DNA from: Streptomyces sp. CB02923
GTDB lineage: Bacteria > Actinomycetota > Actinomycetes > Streptomycetales > Streptomycetaceae
Direction: 5' to 3'
NCBI RefSeq assembly: GCF_001905005.1
Contig: NZ_LWKZ01000023.1
Span: 62,001 to 126,000 of the forward strand
Length of the DNA stretch: 64,000 bases
Shown here piece by piece: positions 43,601 through 52,481 of the stretch. Under the pieces are notes generated by a model, which saw only the letters and a program-made list of their open reading frames with translations, was not told the origin of the DNA and ran no database searches. Within the stretch, counting starts at the first letter, position 1. Each line of letters begins with the position of its first letter. A program made the translations under genes and the position numbers.

Positions 43601-43946
43601 CGAACTGGAGCGCCTCGCCCGACAAGCGGCTCCGGAGCCGCGCAAGGACGGGGAGGGCGGCGAAGGCGAGGACGGCACCGGCTCGTCACCGGCGTACGGG
43701 CACGGGGTGCGGAAGGTGCTCGCCGAGGGCTGGCGGGAGGTGCTGGGGCACGACGCGTTCACCGGCTCCTCGCACTTCTTCCGTGTCGGCGGCCACTCCC
43801 TGCTCGTGATCCACCTCGTGAGCTGGCTCGGGGACCGCCTGGGTGCCCGGCCACCCCTGCGCATCGTCTTCGAGAACCCGGGCTTCGAAGCACTGGCCGA
43901 AGCCCTGGACGCCTGGTCCCGGGAGCGGGACCCGCAGCCGGCCTGA
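40659..43946 (+). CDS. NRPS module C-A-T
   Basis: 1095 aa. The condensation domain (about 1-440) has an intact catalytic motif in EHHLIHDG (about residue 134). The adenylation domain (about 470-980) has HTSGSTGRPKAV, NAYGITEATV, FSGDRGYLG, DNQVKLRGHRIELEE and the A10 Lys in PGGKPDR. By hand the pocket reads D-V-E-N-V-G-A-V-T, without a match to common codes. The carrier has FFRVGGHSLLV near residue 1045. An LQDES repeat lies in the C-A linker. GTG 40659 is supported by GAAGGAG eight bases upstream. It probably elongates the amino acid loaded by the separate A-T protein. Confidence 0.93.
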   Translation: MSLPLSPSQEIIWFHEQAFPNGYAYHFTAVIDLRGRLDTAALRSALAQLLARHSGLRLALEPGDHTPALQRVAAPTCQPRYATVDLTGEPVGGERYEEVLHRHATTPFRLDEAPLLRWTLVTLGPEHHCLLHTEHHLIHDGRSFAVALRDLFAYYTANLSGNSPELPTTRPYEEFLELPECRRPAEQRRRSVEHWAAALDGANTSLSLPGLSRGPARGERGAQLRRTFDVATATRLREISRKQGHTPFVTLLGLFGELLRRHSPDQGLVLGTAVDTRPEGFEESVGMFVNTVPVRLEAAPERPACEVIDDVAEDVVRGLAHADAPIQEVTRALGRYAADLRNPLFRAMFSAHDAVLPDGEVPGLEVTVQEGLNFGTVRFDIDVVLLPDARRTVGPRSGQGGMTLLWEYDADVFDDATVSMLHTRFEALVQDYMERPETPLALLDATPRDSAGEKPLQDESLQDESIQNPPAAHPEQILTELVSTVAARDPRRPALITGLHTLDHGALEQRIVALTEELRAHGVGEGALVACVLPKGADWIVALLACLRMGAVACPLSLKDPTQRRTEALRRLRPQVVLSHADTEVPRQLPYATPRGPAALVPSPPEQAPKPLRVQTGRDAGCDGDARRLPGAAYVIHTSGSTGRPKAVAVSRTALAHYLTAVTRRFGLTAEDRALAFAQPWFDVSLEEILPTLHAGGTVVLPRKDLPSAGELIALAAARGVSVLNLPTSYFLSVRGELTECFRQGRWRPRLLVLGGERLRAGAACEAAEALGGTVLNAYGITEATVTSTVHEVGAPDSNRPHGEVPLGRPLPGTAVYVVDAQRRPLPPGMVGEIAVCGPTLADGYLDAPEAQAARFATLPGPGGEDLPAYFSGDRGYLGPDGELCFLGRLDNQVKLRGHRIELEEIEAAARRVTGDVPCAVVYDASGPLAPRLVGFFSGGSVPPDRVSELLAEHLPGPLLPALWVQLETVPSLPGGKPDRAELERLARQAAPEPRKDGEGGEGEDGTGSSPAYGHGVRKVLAEGWREVLGHDAFTGSSHFFRVGGHSLLVIHLVSWLGDRLGARPPLRIVFENPGFEALAEALDAWSRERDPQPA

Positions 43947-43969
43947 CGCCCGCCCGCCACCCCCACCCA

Positions 43970-44057
43970 AAGCACGAACACGAGCGCAGCCACGAGCACA
44001 AGTACACGCACAACAAGCACAAGCACCAGCACCAGCACGAACACGAGCCCGCACACG
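43970..44057. repeat. His-codon-like hexamer repeats between NRPS and dehydrogenase genes
   Basis: CACGAA, CACGAG and CACAAG units recur about a dozen times in the 121-base gap. In one frame they would encode a His-rich peptide, but that frame has no own start or ribosome site. A related repeat codes for the His-rich N-terminus of the LanB-like protein. Confidence 0.6.
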
Positions 44058-44067
44058 AAAGGACACC

Positions 44068-45318
44068 GTGAACGCCACCCTCACCGCCGTGTTCGAAACG
44101 CGGCACCAGCCCACCATCGAGGCGTTCCGGCGCTTCGTCACCGGCGAACTGGAGCCGCTGTGGGAGGAGTTCGGTGAGTCCACGCCCGAGCACATCCCCC
44201 AGGACGTCAAGCGCCACGTACGCCGCCGCTCCGCCGAACTCGGCTTCTACGGTGCGGAGTTCCCCGAAGCGGTGGGCGGGCGCGGCCTGCCGCTGACGGC
44301 GATGGCGGTGCTGCGGCACCTCGCGGGCAGCAGTGGCTGCCCGCTCGCCCCGCTGGCCCTCCCCGGGCCGGAGGGCCCCACGCCCCTCCTGGCCCACGGC
44401 ACCCCCGAACAGCAGCAGCGCTATCTCGTGCCGCTGGTACGGGCCGAGAAGATGCGCAGCCTCGGCCTGACCGAACCCCTCGCCGGATCGGACGCCTACC
44501 ACCTCGCCACCCGCGCCCGCCGGTCCGGAACCGACTGGGTCCTCAACGGCCACAAGATCTTCCTGAGCAATCTGGAGGTGGTGGACTTCGTCCTGGTCTT
44601 CGCCGCCACCGACGAGCACGGCGGCCCGAACAGCACGGCGGTGTTCATCGTGGACATCGATACCCCCGGCCTGAGCGTGCGACAGTCCTTCCAGGGCATG
44701 GCCGGCGAGCTGCTGTACGAGCTGTTGCTCGACGACGTCACCCTGCCGGCGGACGCCGTGCTGGGAGGGCCGGACCAGGCGCATCTGGCCGTCGCGCACG
44801 GCATGCTGAGCCTGCCGCGCGGCCGGGTGCTGACCGCCGCGGACTGCAACGGCCTGGCCGAGTACGCGCTGAATCTGGGGCTGGAGCACGCCCGCCGGCG
44901 GGTGGCGTTCGGCCGGCCCATCGGTACCTTCCAGCACGTCCAGGAGCATCTGGTCAGCACCAGGACGGAGCTGGCGGCGTCGAAGCTGCTGACCCTGGCC
45001 TGCACCCACCAGGCCGACGAGCGCAAGGAGCTGACGTCCGAGGACGCGGCGATGGCCAAGATCACCGCCACCGAGCTGCTGAAACGGGCCGTCGACCACT
45101 CGCTTCAGGTGCTCGGCGGCCGCGGCTGGATGAAGGGGCACCCCTTGGAGTACCTGTACCGCTACGCCCGCATGATGCCCATCGTCGGCGGCACCACCGA
45201 GATCCAGAAGGTGATCATCGCCCACGCGCTGGGGCTGGGCAGCCTGGCACAGGGACCCGCCCCCGGCATTCCCGCCCGGCGCGAGGAAGAGCGTCTGCTG
45301 CCGGAGGGCGCCGTATGA
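44068..45318 (+). CDS. Acyl-CoA dehydrogenase family flavoprotein
   Basis: 416 aa, FAD enzyme of the ACAD fold: LTEPLAGSDAY (FAD/substrate region), FGRPIGTFQHVQEHL, QVLGGRGWMKGHPLE and the C-terminal MMPIVGGTTEIQKVIIA. The glutamate found in the medium-chain enzyme (EGT) is Gly here (GGT), so the base must come from another position, as in many actinobacterial members. In NRPS clusters such enzymes desaturate carrier-bound acyl or aminoacyl groups (PltE/RedW type). Its position between two NRPS genes makes that likely. GTG 44068 follows GAAAGGA. Confidence 0.88.
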   Translation: MNATLTAVFETRHQPTIEAFRRFVTGELEPLWEEFGESTPEHIPQDVKRHVRRRSAELGFYGAEFPEAVGGRGLPLTAMAVLRHLAGSSGCPLAPLALPGPEGPTPLLAHGTPEQQQRYLVPLVRAEKMRSLGLTEPLAGSDAYHLATRARRSGTDWVLNGHKIFLSNLEVVDFVLVFAATDEHGGPNSTAVFIVDIDTPGLSVRQSFQGMAGELLYELLLDDVTLPADAVLGGPDQAHLAVAHGMLSLPRGRVLTAADCNGLAEYALNLGLEHARRRVAFGRPIGTFQHVQEHLVSTRTELAASKLLTLACTHQADERKELTSEDAAMAKITATELLKRAVDHSLQVLGGRGWMKGHPLEYLYRYARMMPIVGGTTEIQKVIIAHALGLGSLAQGPAPGIPARREEERLLPEGAV

Positions 45319-47402
45319 GCGAGCACCTCCCGGCCGGCGACCACCGCCCGGCAAGCGAGTCCCCTCCGCCGGACGCACATCATCAGCCTCCCGCTGACAC
45401 GGCCCGCCCCGGCGGTCAGGACGAAAACCTCCTCAGCCTCGCCTCGGGCCCCCCTCTGCCGCCACCTCCGGCCCCCGGCAGCACCCCCTACCACTGGTAC
45501 CGGAGCTGGGTGGAGGCAACGCCCCAGGCGCCCGCCGTGGACTTCGGCAGCGGCATCTGGACCTACCGTGAACTGGACGAGGCGGCCGAAGCGGTCGCCG
45601 CCTGGCTGGCGCCCACGGTCGCCCCCGGTGACATCGTGGCCGTCTGCCTGGAGAACTCCCCGGCACTGGTCGCCGTCGCGCTGGCCGCGGCCCGGCTCGG
45701 CGCCGTCTACCTCCCGCTCGGCCCGCGGCCCCCGGCCGGGCGGGTGGCCGCCCTCGTGGGCGAACTGCCCGTCGGCTGTCTGATCACCGGCGGGGGAGAG
45801 GCCGCCCCCGGCACGGCGTACGGGCCGGGCCGGGACCTGCGGCTGCCGCTCGCGCCGCACACCGCCCTGACCCTCCACCCGCCCCAGGACAGACCCGAAC
45901 TCCCCTCGGCCACCCGGAGCATGTGCGAGGCGTCCTTCTACGCCGTCCTCACCTCCGGCTCGACCGGTACCCCGAAGGCCGTCGGCGTCCCGGCCACGTC
46001 CCTGGGCAACTTCCTGCGCGCCTACGGCGTGGCGTACGGCGCCGGAGCGGGGTGCCGGCACGCCCTGCTCATCCGGCCGGGCTTCGACGCACACCTGGGC
46101 GACATGTGGCCGGCCCTGGCCTTCGGCGCCACCCTGTGCGTGCCGAGCGCGCCGGAGGAGGTGGCGCGGTCGGTCGGCGCGCTCGTGGACTGGTTCCGCG
46201 AACAGGCCGTCACCCACACCATCGTGCCCACCCCGCTCGCCGAACTCCTCTTCGAGCTGCCGTGGCCGGACGGGCTCGCGCTGCGGCACCTGTTCGCGGG
46301 CGGCGACAAGCTGCGCTCCCGCCCGCGGCACCCCACCGCCACGGTTCACAACGCGTACGGCCCCGCCGAGGCCACGGTCCTCTGCCTCACCCACCGGCTC
46401 GACGAACGGCCGGGACCGGCGGCCGCGGAGGGCTCCGCCGACGGCCGGGACGAGGGCGCGCCGCCCATCGGGCGCCCCGTGAGCGGCGTACGGATCGGCG
46501 TCATCGGCGAGGACGGGCAGCTGCTGGCGCGCGACAGCATCGGCGAACTGGTCATCGCCGGAGCGCAGGTGAGCCTGGGCTACCTGGCCCGGCCGGCCGA
46601 GACGGCCCGCCGGTTCACCGCCCCGCCGCCCGGCTTCGGTGACGGGTACACGCGCGTCTACCGGACCGGCGATCAGGTGCGGATGCGGCGGGACGGGGTG
46701 CTGGAGTACGTCGGACGGCTGGACCAGCAGGTCAAGATCAGCGGGGTGCGGATCGAGACGGCGGAGGTCGAGGCGGCGCTGGAACGGGCCGGCGCGGGCG
46801 CCGTACGGCAGGCCGTCGTCGTCCCCGTCGGCGGCGGACACACGGAGACCCGGCTCGCCGCCTTCCTCCGGGGCGCACGCGACGGCGAGCGGATCGACGT
46901 GACCGAGGTGCTGCGCGGCAGCCGGGAGTGGCTTCCCGAGCAGGCGCTGCCCGCGCACGTCACCGTCGTCGAGACGTACCCCTGTACGGCCAACGGCAAG
47001 GTGGACCGCCGGGCGCTGGCAGCCACCTTCCGGTCTCCCGGCCCGCCGCCCCGGCCGGACGGCACGGACCGCACGCCGGTGGCCACCGCCCCGACCGACG
47101 TCACGGCTCTGGTGCTGCGTACCTGCGAGCACCTCCTGGGAACCGGCGACCTGAAGCCGGGCGACAACTTCCTGGCCGCCGGAGGCACCTCCCTGACCGC
47201 GATGAGACTCATCCACGCCGTCGAGTCGCACTGCGGTGTGCGGGTGCGGGTCTCGCGGCTGCTGCGCCAGCCCGACCTGTCCGCGCTGTGCCGGCACGTC
47301 GAGGAGCTGATGCGCGACGGCCGGGCCCCACAGGCCACGGATGACGTCACCGAGCGCACCGGCCCCTTGAGCGGCCCCCGTACCTCCGGAGCAATGACAT
47401 GA
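45315..47402 (+). CDS. NRPS loading protein A-T
   Basis: 695 aa. A Pro/His-rich N-terminal extension of about 55 residues precedes the adenylation domain (about 60-580): LTSGSTGTPKAV, NAYGPAEATV, YRTGDQVRM, DQQVKISGVRIETAE and the A10 Lys in TANGKVD. The pocket by hand reads D-A-G-I-F-G-A-V-L, not a standard code. The carrier domain (about 600-675) has FLAAGGTSLTAM. With no condensation domain it must load its own carrier for use by the C-A-T protein or the dehydrogenase. It overlaps both the preceding and following genes by 4 bases. Confidence 0.92.
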   Translation: MSEHLPAGDHRPASESPPPDAHHQPPADTARPGGQDENLLSLASGPPLPPPPAPGSTPYHWYRSWVEATPQAPAVDFGSGIWTYRELDEAAEAVAAWLAPTVAPGDIVAVCLENSPALVAVALAAARLGAVYLPLGPRPPAGRVAALVGELPVGCLITGGGEAAPGTAYGPGRDLRLPLAPHTALTLHPPQDRPELPSATRSMCEASFYAVLTSGSTGTPKAVGVPATSLGNFLRAYGVAYGAGAGCRHALLIRPGFDAHLGDMWPALAFGATLCVPSAPEEVARSVGALVDWFREQAVTHTIVPTPLAELLFELPWPDGLALRHLFAGGDKLRSRPRHPTATVHNAYGPAEATVLCLTHRLDERPGPAAAEGSADGRDEGAPPIGRPVSGVRIGVIGEDGQLLARDSIGELVIAGAQVSLGYLARPAETARRFTAPPPGFGDGYTRVYRTGDQVRMRRDGVLEYVGRLDQQVKISGVRIETAEVEAALERAGAGAVRQAVVVPVGGGHTETRLAAFLRGARDGERIDVTEVLRGSREWLPEQALPAHVTVVETYPCTANGKVDRRALAATFRSPGPPPRPDGTDRTPVATAPTDVTALVLRTCEHLLGTGDLKPGDNFLAAGGTSLTAMRLIHAVESHCGVRVRVSRLLRQPDLSALCRHVEELMRDGRAPQATDDVTERTGPLSGPRTSGAMT

Positions 47403-49873
47403 CCACGGCGAGCGCATCCCACGAATCACCGCACGAATCACCGCACGAACCATCCCACGGAACACCGCACGCCTCACCGCACGCCACACCCCACGGCGCC
47501 CCCCACCTCGTCCCGTTGGGCACGTCCGGCTGGCAGCTGTGGCAGGACGTCCTGCTGCGCGGCGCGGGCTTCCCCGCCCGGCTCGTCCGCGACTTCACCG
47601 ACCCCCGCCTGGCCGTCGCCGCCGACGCCCTGCACGACGGGACCGTATCCGCCCAGGAGTTCCAGGCCGCGTTCGACGCAGCGGTGGAGCGGCTGCGTAC
47701 GGCGGTCCGCCACATCGCCGCCGACGCCCGCTTCCGGGAGGCGGTGACCTGGCAGAACCGGGCGCTGGTGGCCACCTGCCTGGACAAGGCGGCAACCGGA
47801 GAGCGACGCAACAACCGCGGACGGAACCACGAGAAAGCCATCGTCGGCCATCTGCAACGCTACGCGCTGAAGAACGACACCATCGGCTTCTTCGGGCCCA
47901 CCGGCTGGGCTGCCTGGACCGACGGCCAGGACATGCCGCTGCGCCTGGAGCCCGGACCGCGACTGCTCGCCCGCCGGACGGTGTACTTCGAAAGCTGGAC
48001 GATCGACGCGGTCGCCCGTGCCCTGGCGGCCGACCCGGCGATACAGCCGTGGCTGGTGCCGCGCCGCGACCCGGCCGTCGTGCTCGACGGTGACCTCGTC
48101 CGCCGTCCGCACGGGCCGCCGCTTCCCGTGACGGTGGCGGAGGCCATGCTGCTCAAGGCATGTGACGCGGGGCGGCCGGTGCGGGAGCTGACCGGTGAAC
48201 TGTCCGGACCCGGGCGCCCGTTCCCGTGCGCGGCGGACCTGGCCGAGGCGTTGGCCCGCTTCGAGGAGCACGGCCTGGCCGCCGTCGACCTGGAAGGACC
48301 CATCGAGGCGTGGCCGGAGCGGACCCTGCGGCACAGGCTGGCGGCCGTCGGCGACCCGGAACCGCGGGAACGGGCGCTGGCGGTGCTGGACCGGCTGCTG
48401 GACGCCCGGCGGGAAGTCGGCGAGGCGGGCGGTGACCCGGACGCGCTGGCGTCGGCCATGGACCGGCTGAACAACGTTTTCGAGGACATCACGGGCGAGG
48501 GCGCGGTACGCCTCCACGGGCAGACCTACGCCAGCCGCACCCTGGTCTACGAGGACACCGTCCGGGACGTGCGGGTGGAGCTCGGCGCGCGGCTGCGCAC
48601 CGACCTGGCGGGCGCCCTCGGGCTGGTGCTGGACGCCGCCCGGTGGCTCATCGGCCGTATTGCCAGGGAATACGAGGCGCTGTTCCGCGACATCCACCGG
48701 CAGTGGTCGGCCGGCCGGACCGGCCGGGGAGCCATGCCGCTGGCCGAGCTGCTGGAGATCGCCGCACCCCACCTCGTCTTCTCGTTGCGGACCGCGCCCG
48801 TTCCCGTACGGGCGGCGGTCGAGGAGTTCCAGGAGCGGTGGGCGCGGGTACTGAACGCCCCGGAGGCGCAGGAACGGCACGAGGAAGCGCAGCCACCGGA
48901 CGGAACGGCCCCGGCCGCCCGGCGGGTCTTCTCCTCGGACCGGATCGCCGCGCTCGTACGCCGGGAGTTCCCGGCCACGCCGCCCCCCTGGTCCGCGGCG
49001 GTCCACCACGCGCCCGACCTGATGATCGCCGCCGCCTCGGCCGAGGCGGTCGGCGCGGGCGACTACCAGGTGGTGCTCGGCGAACTGCACGTCTCCTTCA
49101 ACACGCTGGAGAACCGCGCCGCGGTGGAGCAGCACCCGGACCCCGACACCCTGAGGGAGGCGGACGCCGCGGACCACGCCGGACGGCGCGTCTACATGGT
49201 CCCTCCCCGGGACAACTGGTGGCTGTCGATCGGGCCCCGGCTGACACCGCCGTCGGCCCTGATGGCGCGGGACACCGTCTACTGGACGACGCGCCACCCC
49301 TGCGTGGAGCCGCCGGGCCCGGTGCTGGCGCTGGCGGACCTGTCCGTCCACGCCGACGAGGAGGGCCGGCTCGTGGTCCGCGACGGCGCCGGCACGTTCC
49401 GGTCGCCGCTGCTGGAGGTGCTGTCCGAGCCGCTCTCCGGGGTCAGCGTCAACAGCTTCGCCCCCTTCCCGCCGGACCGGCACCGGCCGCGCGTCACCGT
49501 CGACCGTCTCGTCATGGCTCGGGAGTCCTGGACCTTCCCGGTCGCCGACCTGCCCTGGACCGCGCTGCGGGACGAGCCGGAGCGCTACCTCGGCGCGCGG
49601 GCCTGGCGCGGCGCGCAGTCACTCCCGGAGCGGCTGTTCTACACCTCGCCGGCGGAAGACAAGCCGATGTGTGTCGACTTCACGAGTCTGGCCCTGGTCA
49701 ACCTGTTCGCCACGGCGGTACGGCGGGCGGCCGAACAGGACGCCGAAGCGGTGATCAAGCTGACGGAGACGCTGCCCGACGACGACCAGACCTGGCTGAC
49801 CGACGCGGCCGGTGAACGCTACACGGCGGAACTGCGCGTCATCGCGGTCGACCCGCTGCGTACGCAGCGATGA
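47399..49873 (+). CDS. LanB-like protein lacking the elimination domain (PEARL-sized)
   Basis: 824 aa, lantibiotic-dehydratase family N-terminal (glutamyl-tRNA-dependent) domain only. The block LQRYALKNDTIGFFGPTGWA is highly characteristic. The C-terminal SpaB_C elimination domain of full LanB enzymes (about 250 aa) is absent. Proteins of this size include the PEARLs, which add amino acids from aminoacyl-tRNA to peptide C-termini. No precursor peptide gene is visible and NRPS genes are directly coupled upstream, so the acceptor may be a small molecule or carrier-bound peptide. The first 40 residues are a His/Pro repeat. The gene is the last of the plus-strand run of cluster B. Family call is firm; function is open. 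Confidence 0.85.
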   Translation: MTTASASHESPHESPHEPSHGTPHASPHATPHGAPHLVPLGTSGWQLWQDVLLRGAGFPARLVRDFTDPRLAVAADALHDGTVSAQEFQAAFDAAVERLRTAVRHIAADARFREAVTWQNRALVATCLDKAATGERRNNRGRNHEKAIVGHLQRYALKNDTIGFFGPTGWAAWTDGQDMPLRLEPGPRLLARRTVYFESWTIDAVARALAADPAIQPWLVPRRDPAVVLDGDLVRRPHGPPLPVTVAEAMLLKACDAGRPVRELTGELSGPGRPFPCAADLAEALARFEEHGLAAVDLEGPIEAWPERTLRHRLAAVGDPEPRERALAVLDRLLDARREVGEAGGDPDALASAMDRLNNVFEDITGEGAVRLHGQTYASRTLVYEDTVRDVRVELGARLRTDLAGALGLVLDAARWLIGRIAREYEALFRDIHRQWSAGRTGRGAMPLAELLEIAAPHLVFSLRTAPVPVRAAVEEFQERWARVLNAPEAQERHEEAQPPDGTAPAARRVFSSDRIAALVRREFPATPPPWSAAVHHAPDLMIAAASAEAVGAGDYQVVLGELHVSFNTLENRAAVEQHPDPDTLREADAADHAGRRVYMVPPRDNWWLSIGPRLTPPSALMARDTVYWTTRHPCVEPPGPVLALADLSVHADEEGRLVVRDGAGTFRSPLLEVLSEPLSGVSVNSFAPFPPDRHRPRVTVDRLVMARESWTFPVADLPWTALRDEPERYLGARAWRGAQSLPERLFYTSPAEDKPMCVDFTSLALVNLFATAVRRAAEQDAEAVIKLTETLPDDDQTWLTDAAGERYTAELRVIAVDPLRTQR
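47417..47505 (+). repeat. 12-bp repeats encoding the His/Pro-rich N-terminus of the LanB-like protein
   Basis: Units such as CACGAATCACCG are repeated about seven times and encode SPHE/TPHA-type tetrapeptides (ESPHESPHEPSHGTPHASPH). The histidines recur every four residues, which could bind metal but may simply reflect repeat slippage. Confidence 0.75.
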
Positions 49874-49917
49874 GGAGCCGGGGAGAGGGGGCCATGGCCA
49901 AAAGCCGCTGACACGAA

Positions 49918-49964
49918 GCCGGTCCCCGGCGCGCGGGCACTCGCTCCGCGCGCCGGGGACCGGC
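49918..49964. terminator. Bidirectional stem-loop terminator between convergent genes
   Basis: A perfect 17-bp inverted repeat (49918-49934 with 49948-49964, loop 13 bases) lies midway between the LanB-like gene and the ABC transporter gene, which converge. It can terminate both transcripts. Confidence 0.85.
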
Positions 49965-49972
49965 GTCCTCCT

Positions 49973-52342
49973 TCAGCGTCCCGCCTCCCGCGCGAGGGAC
50001 AACGGCGGTACGGGCCGCTCCTCACCTGCCTGGAGCTGCCACAGGCCCGCGTAGATCCCGCCGCGCCGCACCAGCTCGACGTGCGTCCCCTGTTCCGCGA
50101 CGATGCCGCCCGGCGCGAGGACGTAGATGTGATGGGCGTTGCGGATGGTGGACAGCCGGTGGGCGATGACCACCAGGGTCCGGTCCTCGGCGAAGGTGTT
50201 GAGGGCCTGCTGGATGGCGGCCTCGGTCTCGTTGTCGACCGCGGAGGTGGCTTCGTCCAGCAGGACGATCGGCGGGTTCTTGAGGATCGTCCGGGCGAGG
50301 GCGATGCGCTGCTTCTGGCCACCGGAGAGGGCGGCGCCGCGCTCCCCGACGACGGTGTCGTACCCGGCGGGCAGCGTCTCGATGAAGGTGTCCGCCCCGG
50401 CCGTACGCGCCGCCGCCGCGAGTCGTGCGTGGTCGGCGTCGAACGTGCCGTAGCGGATGTTGTCGGCGATCGTCCCGTCGAACATGTACGGTTCCTGGGC
50501 GACGTACCCGATCGCCCCGCGCAGGTCGTGCAGGGCCAGGTCGGCGACATCGACGCCGTCCAGCAACACCTGCCCCGCGTCCGGCTCGCGGAAGCGCATG
50601 AGCAGCTTGGCGACGGTGGTCTTGCCCGCGCCGGTGGCGCCGACGATTCCGGTGACCTGCCCCGGTGCGATGGACATCGACAGGTCGCACAGCGTCGCCG
50701 GGCGGCCCGGGTACGCGAAGCTCACCTTCTTCAGCGCCATGGCGCCGCCGACCCGGTGGCCGCGCGGTCGCGGGACGTTACCGTCCCGCTCGACGGGCAG
50801 GGCGCGCAGGCGCTGCACCCGGTCGAAGGCGGAGAGGGTCCGCTGGTACTGCTCGGTGACGGGGCCGAGCCGGTTGAGCCGCCACAGCGCCGAAACGGGC
50901 AGGTCGAGCAGCGGGCCGAACGCCTCCGCCGCCAGTTCGCCCTTCATGACGGCCCGGCCGCCCGCGAACAGCGTCCCCGGCACAGCGGCCACCGCACACA
51001 GCCGTACGAGCTGGGCCTGCCGCACCGAACTGCGGTCGGTACGGCGGTTGGTGTCGCGGTGTTCCGCGCTCATCGCGGTGATCCGGGCCTCCTCGTGGTC
51101 CTCGGCGCACGACGCCTTCACGGTCGTACCGGCCTGGAGGTTGTCGACCAGCCGCGCGTGCAGCCGGGCCCGGTTCTCGCCGGAGGCCGTCTGGTCCGCG
51201 ACGGCCCGCTCGTGGTAGCGCAGGGACAGCCAGGCGACGAGCGGTACGGGCGCGAAGGCGACCCAGGCGATCTGCGGGGCGAGCACGAGGAACGCCGGCA
51301 CCATCACGGCGAAGCACGTGGCCAGTTGGATCGTCTCGTGCAGGGTGTGCCCGACGAAGGTGCCGATCTGGGTGATGTCCTCGGTTAGTACCTGGGAGGT
51401 ACGGCTGGTCCGCCCGCTCTCCAGGTCCGTCGGCGCAATGCGCTGCACATGCGCGTACGTGGTGGTGCGCCAGTCGTGTTCGACCGTCTGCCCCAGGCGC
51501 CGCCAGGAGACGTGCGCGCCGTACGACAGACCGGCCACCGCCACACACGCCAGGGCGGCGGCGCCGGCCAGGAAGAGCACCTGGCTCCCGGTGGCCGTCA
51601 GCCCCAGGGCCGCCAGGACGGAGTTCTCTCCTTGGCCCAGGGTCATGACGCCGAAGGAGACCAGCATGAACAGGGACGTCTCGGCGACCTGACCGAGCAC
51701 CGAGAGCAGCGCGGCCACGCCGAACTTCCGCCGGTGCGGGGCGATGATGCGGGCCAGTGGGTGGTGTCTCCCGGTCGCATGGGCGGGCGGCTCGTCGTCG
51801 GGCCGTCGCCACCCCCGTCTGATGACGATCGCCGTCGCGACGGCGACGACACCGAGACTGACCAGGGGGCGCAGCAGCAGCTTGGCGCAGAACGTCCCGC
51901 ACCCCAGGGCCAGTCCGGCCGCGGCGACTCCGAGAAGCCGCCGTCGCGTCGGGGCTACGGAGGGGCGCGACACCTTCGCCTCGGTGAGCTCGGCCGTCGC
52001 CGGGCCGGGGGAGGAGGCGGGTTGTGCGGCGGCTTTCCCGGGCACACCGGCCAGGGCGCGGCGCAGCAGCCGTTCCGCCTGCCGGGGGCCGAGTGCCCGG
52101 TCGTGCAGCACCAGCACCCGGCCGGTGACCGGATTGGCCCGCACCTCGTGGACACCCGGGACGGCCCGGAGCGTCGTCTCCACGAGCCGGGCGAGGGCGG
52201 GGCGGCGCAGGATGGGGGCCACGTCCCAGCGTTGACGTCCGGGAACGATGGACCGTGGTCGCAGTGGCAGCACCGCTGGGGCACGGTCTCGTGAGGGCGC
52301 ACCGATGCGTGACGCGTCCGAGAGATCCGAGAGAAAGGGCAT
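49973..52342 (-). CDS. ABC exporter with N-terminal HMA-like domain
   Basis: 789-aa half-transporter. Residues about 20-75 (LVETTLRAVPGVHEVRANPV... RLLRRALAG) resemble the ferredoxin-like HMA_2 fold seen at the N-terminus of P-type ATPases, without a CxxC. After a linker, six transmembrane helices (about 180-480) and an ATPase domain follow with GATGAGKTT (Walker A), LSGGQKQR and IVLLDEAT (Walker B). The start at 52342 (MPFLSDLSD) is the best N-terminus before the HMA-like region, but its ribosome site is weak. It converges on cluster B and may export the product, or it belongs with the DUF5132 gene upstream; such genes usually accompany HMA-containing transporters. Confidence 0.88.
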   Translation of the reverse strand: MPFLSDLSDASRIGAPSRDRAPAVLPLRPRSIVPGRQRWDVAPILRRPALARLVETTLRAVPGVHEVRANPVTGRVLVLHDRALGPRQAERLLRRALAGVPGKAAAQPASSPGPATAELTEAKVSRPSVAPTRRRLLGVAAAGLALGCGTFCAKLLLRPLVSLGVVAVATAIVIRRGWRRPDDEPPAHATGRHHPLARIIAPHRRKFGVAALLSVLGQVAETSLFMLVSFGVMTLGQGENSVLAALGLTATGSQVLFLAGAAALACVAVAGLSYGAHVSWRRLGQTVEHDWRTTTYAHVQRIAPTDLESGRTSRTSQVLTEDITQIGTFVGHTLHETIQLATCFAVMVPAFLVLAPQIAWVAFAPVPLVAWLSLRYHERAVADQTASGENRARLHARLVDNLQAGTTVKASCAEDHEEARITAMSAEHRDTNRRTDRSSVRQAQLVRLCAVAAVPGTLFAGGRAVMKGELAAEAFGPLLDLPVSALWRLNRLGPVTEQYQRTLSAFDRVQRLRALPVERDGNVPRPRGHRVGGAMALKKVSFAYPGRPATLCDLSMSIAPGQVTGIVGATGAGKTTVAKLLMRFREPDAGQVLLDGVDVADLALHDLRGAIGYVAQEPYMFDGTIADNIRYGTFDADHARLAAAARTAGADTFIETLPAGYDTVVGERGAALSGGQKQRIALARTILKNPPIVLLDEATSAVDNETEAAIQQALNTFAEDRTLVVIAHRLSTIRNAHHIYVLAPGGIVAEQGTHVELVRRGGIYAGLWQLQAGEERPVPPLSLAREAGR

Positions 52343-52481
52343 GTTCAGAGAACCACCGGTGGGGAGGGCCGACTGTCCGTACGCACCCGGCTCATCCCGT
52401 ACAGCCCCTGTACGGGGGCCCGGTGAGCGCGCGGCGGTACGGACGGCGGACGGAATGAGGAAGCCTTGCCCAGCGCATGTG

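Noticed and set aside
43946..44071. His-rich peptide as a possible RiPP precursor for the LanB-like protein
   Set aside because: It exists only as the out-of-frame end of a shadow frame within the NRPS gene, has no start codon or ribosome site of its own, and is made of hexamer repeats.
16908..52342. Search for thioesterase, MbtH-like, epimerase or pathway regulator genes
   Set aside because: None was found in any frame; the absence is reported instead of assigning weak candidates.
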